Below the pieces are notes generated by a model. That model did not search any database and was not told the origin of the DNA. It saw only the letters and a program-made list of their open reading frames with translations. This document shows, in pieces, positions 5,080-7,178 of a DNA stretch of 7,178 nucleotides. The DNA is taken from the NCBI GenBank assembly GCA_016210785.1, contig JACQTN010000240.1:1-7178 (forward strand). Direction: 5' to 3'. The stretch comes from Armatimonadota bacterium (lineage in GTDB: Bacteria; Sysuimicrobiota; Sysuimicrobiia; Sysuimicrobiales; JACQTN01). Within the stretch, counting starts at the first letter, position 1. Each line of letters begins with the position of its first letter. The position numbers and the translations under genes were made by a program.

Positions 5080-6468
5080 GTGACAGGCGAGCGAACGGTG
5101 CAGACCGACGTCACACTGGACCGCTGGGAGCAGGAGGCCCTCGACCACGTCTGGGTCCACGCCTCCCACTGGGTGGAGCTGGCAGAGCGGCGGGGCCTGC
5201 GGGTCTTCGTGGAAGGCAAGGGCTGCATCCTCATCGACAGCCACGGGGACCGCTACCTGGACGGGCTGTCCGGCTTGTGGGTGGTGAACGTCGGCCACGG
5301 CCGCACTGAAATCGCGGAGGCGATGGCGAAGCAGGCGGCCCGCCTGGCCTACGTCTCCGCCGGCGCCTTCACCACCACGCCCGCGGTGGAGCTGGCGGAG
5401 GTGCTGGCGCGGATCACGCCCGGCGACTTGTCCCGCGTGTTCTTCTGCAGCGGCGGGTCGGAGGCGGTGGAGAGCGCCGTCAAGATCGTCAAGCAGGCCC
5501 AGGCACTGCGCGGGTTTCCCCGGCGCTACAAGATTATCGCCCGCCGCGGCTCCTACCACGGGGCCACCTTCGGCGCCATGAGCGTGGCCGGGCTGCGCCG
5601 GGAGCAGGAGCCGCACTTCGGCCCCTTCATGTACGGCGTGACCCATATCCCTTCGCCCAACCGCTACCGCAACGATTTCGGCCTGGAGGGGGAAGAAGGC
5701 GACCTGATGTGCGCCCGCTTCCTGGAGCAGGAGATCGAGTTTCAGGGGCCGGAGACGGTGGCCGCCTTCATCGGGGAGCCGGTGAGCACCAGCAACGGGA
5801 ATCACGTGCCGTCGCCGCGCTACTGGCAGATGGTGCGCGAGATCTGCGACAGGCACGGTGTTCTGCTCATCATGGACGAGGTGATCAACGGCTTCGGGCG
5901 CACCGGCAGGATGTTTGCCGCGGAGCACTTTGGTGTCGTCCCCGACATCATGACGGTGGCCAAGGGGCTGAGCAGCGGGTACGCGCCCATCGCCGCGGCC
6001 ATCGTGCGCCCCGGCGTCTTCGAGCCCTTCCAGCCGGAGGGGCGGCGCCTGGGGCACCTGCTCACCTTCGGCGGGCAGGCCGTGGCGTGCGCCGCGGCCC
6101 TGAAGAACGTCGAGATCATGCAGCGGGAAGGGCTGCCCCAGCGCGCCGCGGAGATGGGCGGCTACCTGCTGGAGGGACTGCGGACGCTCATGGATCACCC
6201 CACGGTGGGCGACGTGCGCGGCATCGGGCTGATGTGCGGCATCGAACTGGTGAAGGACAAGGGCACGAAGGAGCGCTGGGAGCGGGACGGTGAGTTCCTC
6301 GCGTACCTGGGCGAGAAGATCATGGAGCGGCGGCTGATCGTGCGCGCCTGGCAGGTGCTCCACGTGGCGCCGCCGCTGGTGGTGACGAAGGAAGAGATCG
6401 ACCGCATCGCGAGCATCCTGGACGAGTGCCTGACCCTGGCCGAGCGGAAGTTCGGCCTGAGCGGGTAG
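5080..6468 (+). CDS. Class III PLP-dependent aminotransferase (aspartate aminotransferase family, omega-transaminase type)
   Basis: This 462-residue cytoplasmic enzyme moves an amino group between an amine or omega-amino acid and a keto acid. Class III marks are complete: GLWVVNVGHGRTEIAEA near the N-terminus, the cofactor phosphate site FFCSGGSEAVESAVK, SYHGATFGAMS, the MDEVINGFGRTG segment with Asp266 contacting the PLP pyridine nitrogen, and TVAKGLSSGYAPI with Lys295 as the Schiff-base lysine. The W-H pattern and GLSGLWVVN are typical of the beta-alanine/taurine/putrescine-pyruvate group, but I cannot read the substrate. It uses GTG 5080 with AGGAG at 5067-5071, 8 bases upstream. The 40-base gap after argG suggests co-transcription. 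An acetylornithine aminotransferase role in arginine synthesis is possible given the neighbour, but the length and motifs fit omega-transaminases better. Confidence 0.9.
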   Translation: MTGERTVQTDVTLDRWEQEALDHVWVHASHWVELAERRGLRVFVEGKGCILIDSHGDRYLDGLSGLWVVNVGHGRTEIAEAMAKQAARLAYVSAGAFTTTPAVELAEVLARITPGDLSRVFFCSGGSEAVESAVKIVKQAQALRGFPRRYKIIARRGSYHGATFGAMSVAGLRREQEPHFGPFMYGVTHIPSPNRYRNDFGLEGEEGDLMCARFLEQEIEFQGPETVAAFIGEPVSTSNGNHVPSPRYWQMVREICDRHGVLLIMDEVINGFGRTGRMFAAEHFGVVPDIMTVAKGLSSGYAPIAAAIVRPGVFEPFQPEGRRLGHLLTFGGQAVACAAALKNVEIMQREGLPQRAAEMGGYLLEGLRTLMDHPTVGDVRGIGLMCGIELVKDKGTKERWERDGEFLAYLGEKIMERRLIVRAWQVLHVAPPLVVTKEEIDRIASILDECLTLAERKFGLSG

Positions 6469-6573
6469 GCGATCGGGTACTCTCACCGCGGCACGCCGGA
6501 CGGGTTTTGGCAGGCTCGAGGCGACCGGAGTGCACATGAAGCGAGACTCCAGTGGAGGAGGGATGGTCGAGGC

Positions 6574-6786
6574 ATGGCGGATGTCGACGAGCAGGCGTTG
6601 AGAGGCGTGCTGGTCACCATGGCGCAGAGCGCCGGCGTGACCCTCGACGAGGAGACCGTGACCCGCCTGGTCCCGACGCTGCGGCGCTTTGCGGGCGACT
6701 GGCGGGTGCTCACTCGCGCCGTGGTCCCCGAGGTGGAGCCCATGGCGATCGGCCGGTGGCCGGAGGACACCGATGCGGGAGCATGA
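6574..6786 (+). CDS. Small GatC/AtzG-like subunit upstream of an amidase
   Basis: The 70-residue product has a predicted helical N-terminal half (EQALRGVLVTMAQSAGVTLDEETVTRLVPTLRRFAGDW) and a Pro/Glu-containing tail (VVPEVEPMAIGRWPEDTD). This resembles GatC and the AtzG/DUF4089 group: short proteins that wrap around an amidase-signature partner and are encoded immediately before it. The similarity is at pattern level and not decisive. ATG 6574 follows a strong but distant GGAGGAGGG (6554-6562, 11 bases away). Its TGA lies 14 bases inside the amidase gene, supporting translational coupling and a protein complex. A role in the tRNA amidotransferase GatCAB is less likely than a partner of a small-molecule amidase, because no gatB is visible, but the next genes are off the window. 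Confidence 0.7.
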   Translation: MADVDEQALRGVLVTMAQSAGVTLDEETVTRLVPTLRRFAGDWRVLTRAVVPEVEPMAIGRWPEDTDAGA

Positions 6787-7178
6787 GCTGGACCAGTTCA
6801 CCCTGAGCACCCTGTCCCGGGCGCTCGCCGCCAAGCAGGTGTCACCCGTGGAGGTCACGGAGGCGTGCCTGGCGCGCGTCGAGCGCTACGACCGCGCCCT
6901 CAACGCCTTCGTCACCGTGACCGCCGATCGCGCCCTGGAGGACGCCAGACGCGCGGAGAAGGAGATCAACGGCGGACGCCGGAAGGGGCCGCTGCACGGC
7001 ATCCCCATCGCCCTCAAGGACATCTTCGCCACCCGCGGGATCAAGACGACCTGCTCGTCGCCCATCCTGCGCGACTGGATTCCGGACGCGGATGCCACCG
7101 CGGCGCGCCGGCTGGCGGAGGCGGGCACCGTGCTGCTGGGCAAGCTCAACATGAGCGAGTTTGCCTACGCGTCTGTCC
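6773..7178 (+). CDS. Amidase-signature family hydrolase, N-terminal part (3' end outside window)
   Basis: The first 135 residues show an amidase-signature enzyme, which hydrolyses or transfers an amide nitrogen with a Ser-cisSer-Lys triad. It opens with TLSTLSRALAAKQVSPVEVTEACLARVERYDRALNAFV, the usual N-terminal helices. GPLHGIPIALKD follows, with the catalytic Lys at residue 82, then DADATAARRLAEAGTVLLGKLNMSEFA. The Gly/Ser-rich loop with the two catalytic serines lies beyond the end. ATG 6773 has GGAGG at 6762-6766, 6 bases upstream, and overlaps the preceding small gene by 14 bases. GatA of the tRNA amidotransferase and AtzE-like or other amidases share this N-terminus, so the substrate is undetermined. 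It may belong with the upstream aminotransferase in nitrogen-compound breakdown. Confidence 0.92.
   Translation, partial: MREHELDQFTLSTLSRALAAKQVSPVEVTEACLARVERYDRALNAFVTVTADRALEDARRAEKEINGGRRKGPLHGIPIALKDIFATRGIKTTCSSPILRDWIPDADATAARRLAEAGTVLLGKLNMSEFAYASV

Noticed and set aside
2775..5234. 819-codon open frame on the - strand across tenA and argG
   Set aside because: It spans several well-supported + strand genes, shows no recognisable domain and has the composition of a GC-driven shadow frame.
6469..6573. Promoter or regulatory site in the gap before the GatC-like gene
   Set aside because: I see no -35/-10 pair or convincing hairpin, only the purine-rich ribosome-binding region near its end.
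5017..6858. 613-codon open frame on the - strand across the aminotransferase
   Set aside because: It is antisense to a gene with complete catalytic motifs. The translation is low-complexity and rich in His/Arg/Ala/Pro, as expected for an antisense frame in high-GC DNA.

Overview
The window is a gene-dense, high-GC bacterial stretch (roughly two thirds G+C by eye). Every supported gene is on the + strand. There is no rRNA, tRNA, CRISPR array or recognisable mobile element. Nothing fixes the taxon. The GC content, GTG starts, sigma70-like promoter and secreted proteins without a lipobox cysteine fit an uncultured high-GC, probably diderm lineage, but this is weak inference.

Left part (1-1615): the 3' end of a P1B-type heavy-metal ATPase carries a C-terminal HMA (CxxC) metal-binding domain. 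It is followed by a small exported or membrane-anchored protein with a Met-rich segment, possibly the metal partner of the ATPase, and then by a stand-alone CoA-binding (YccU-like) protein.

Centre (1616-3575): the only long non-coding stretch (335 bases) is regulatory. It holds a probable terminator for the upstream unit that overlaps a strong sigma70-type promoter, then a THI-box/TPP riboswitch, an intrinsic terminator and a Shine-Dalgarno that can sit in a hairpin loop. It drives a two-gene thiamin salvage unit: a ThiY/NMT1-type periplasmic pyrimidine-binding protein and TenA (aminopyrimidine aminohydrolase), joined by an ATGA overlap. The matching permease and ATPase are not in the window. 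The riboswitch is the most interesting element. Its conserved CTGAGA core is perfectly complementary over 10 bases to the terminator arm and loop. Its P1/P2 5' strand can form a second, nested 12-bp helix with the segment just before the Shine-Dalgarno. Together these suggest a two-level switch.

Right part (3576-7178): a possible 37-codon small ORF has a stop codon that overlaps the Shine-Dalgarno of argG (argininosuccinate synthase). A class III PLP aminotransferase follows after 40 bases, then a small GatC/AtzG-like protein overlapping the start of an amidase-signature enzyme that runs off the end. These look like nitrogen and amino-acid metabolism genes, possibly co-transcribed, but the aminotransferase and amidase substrates cannot be read from the sequence.

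I did not find a new multi-gene defence-type or mobile system. The novelty candidates are the riboswitch architecture, the small ORF before argG, and the altered transmembrane metal-site residues of the ATPase.
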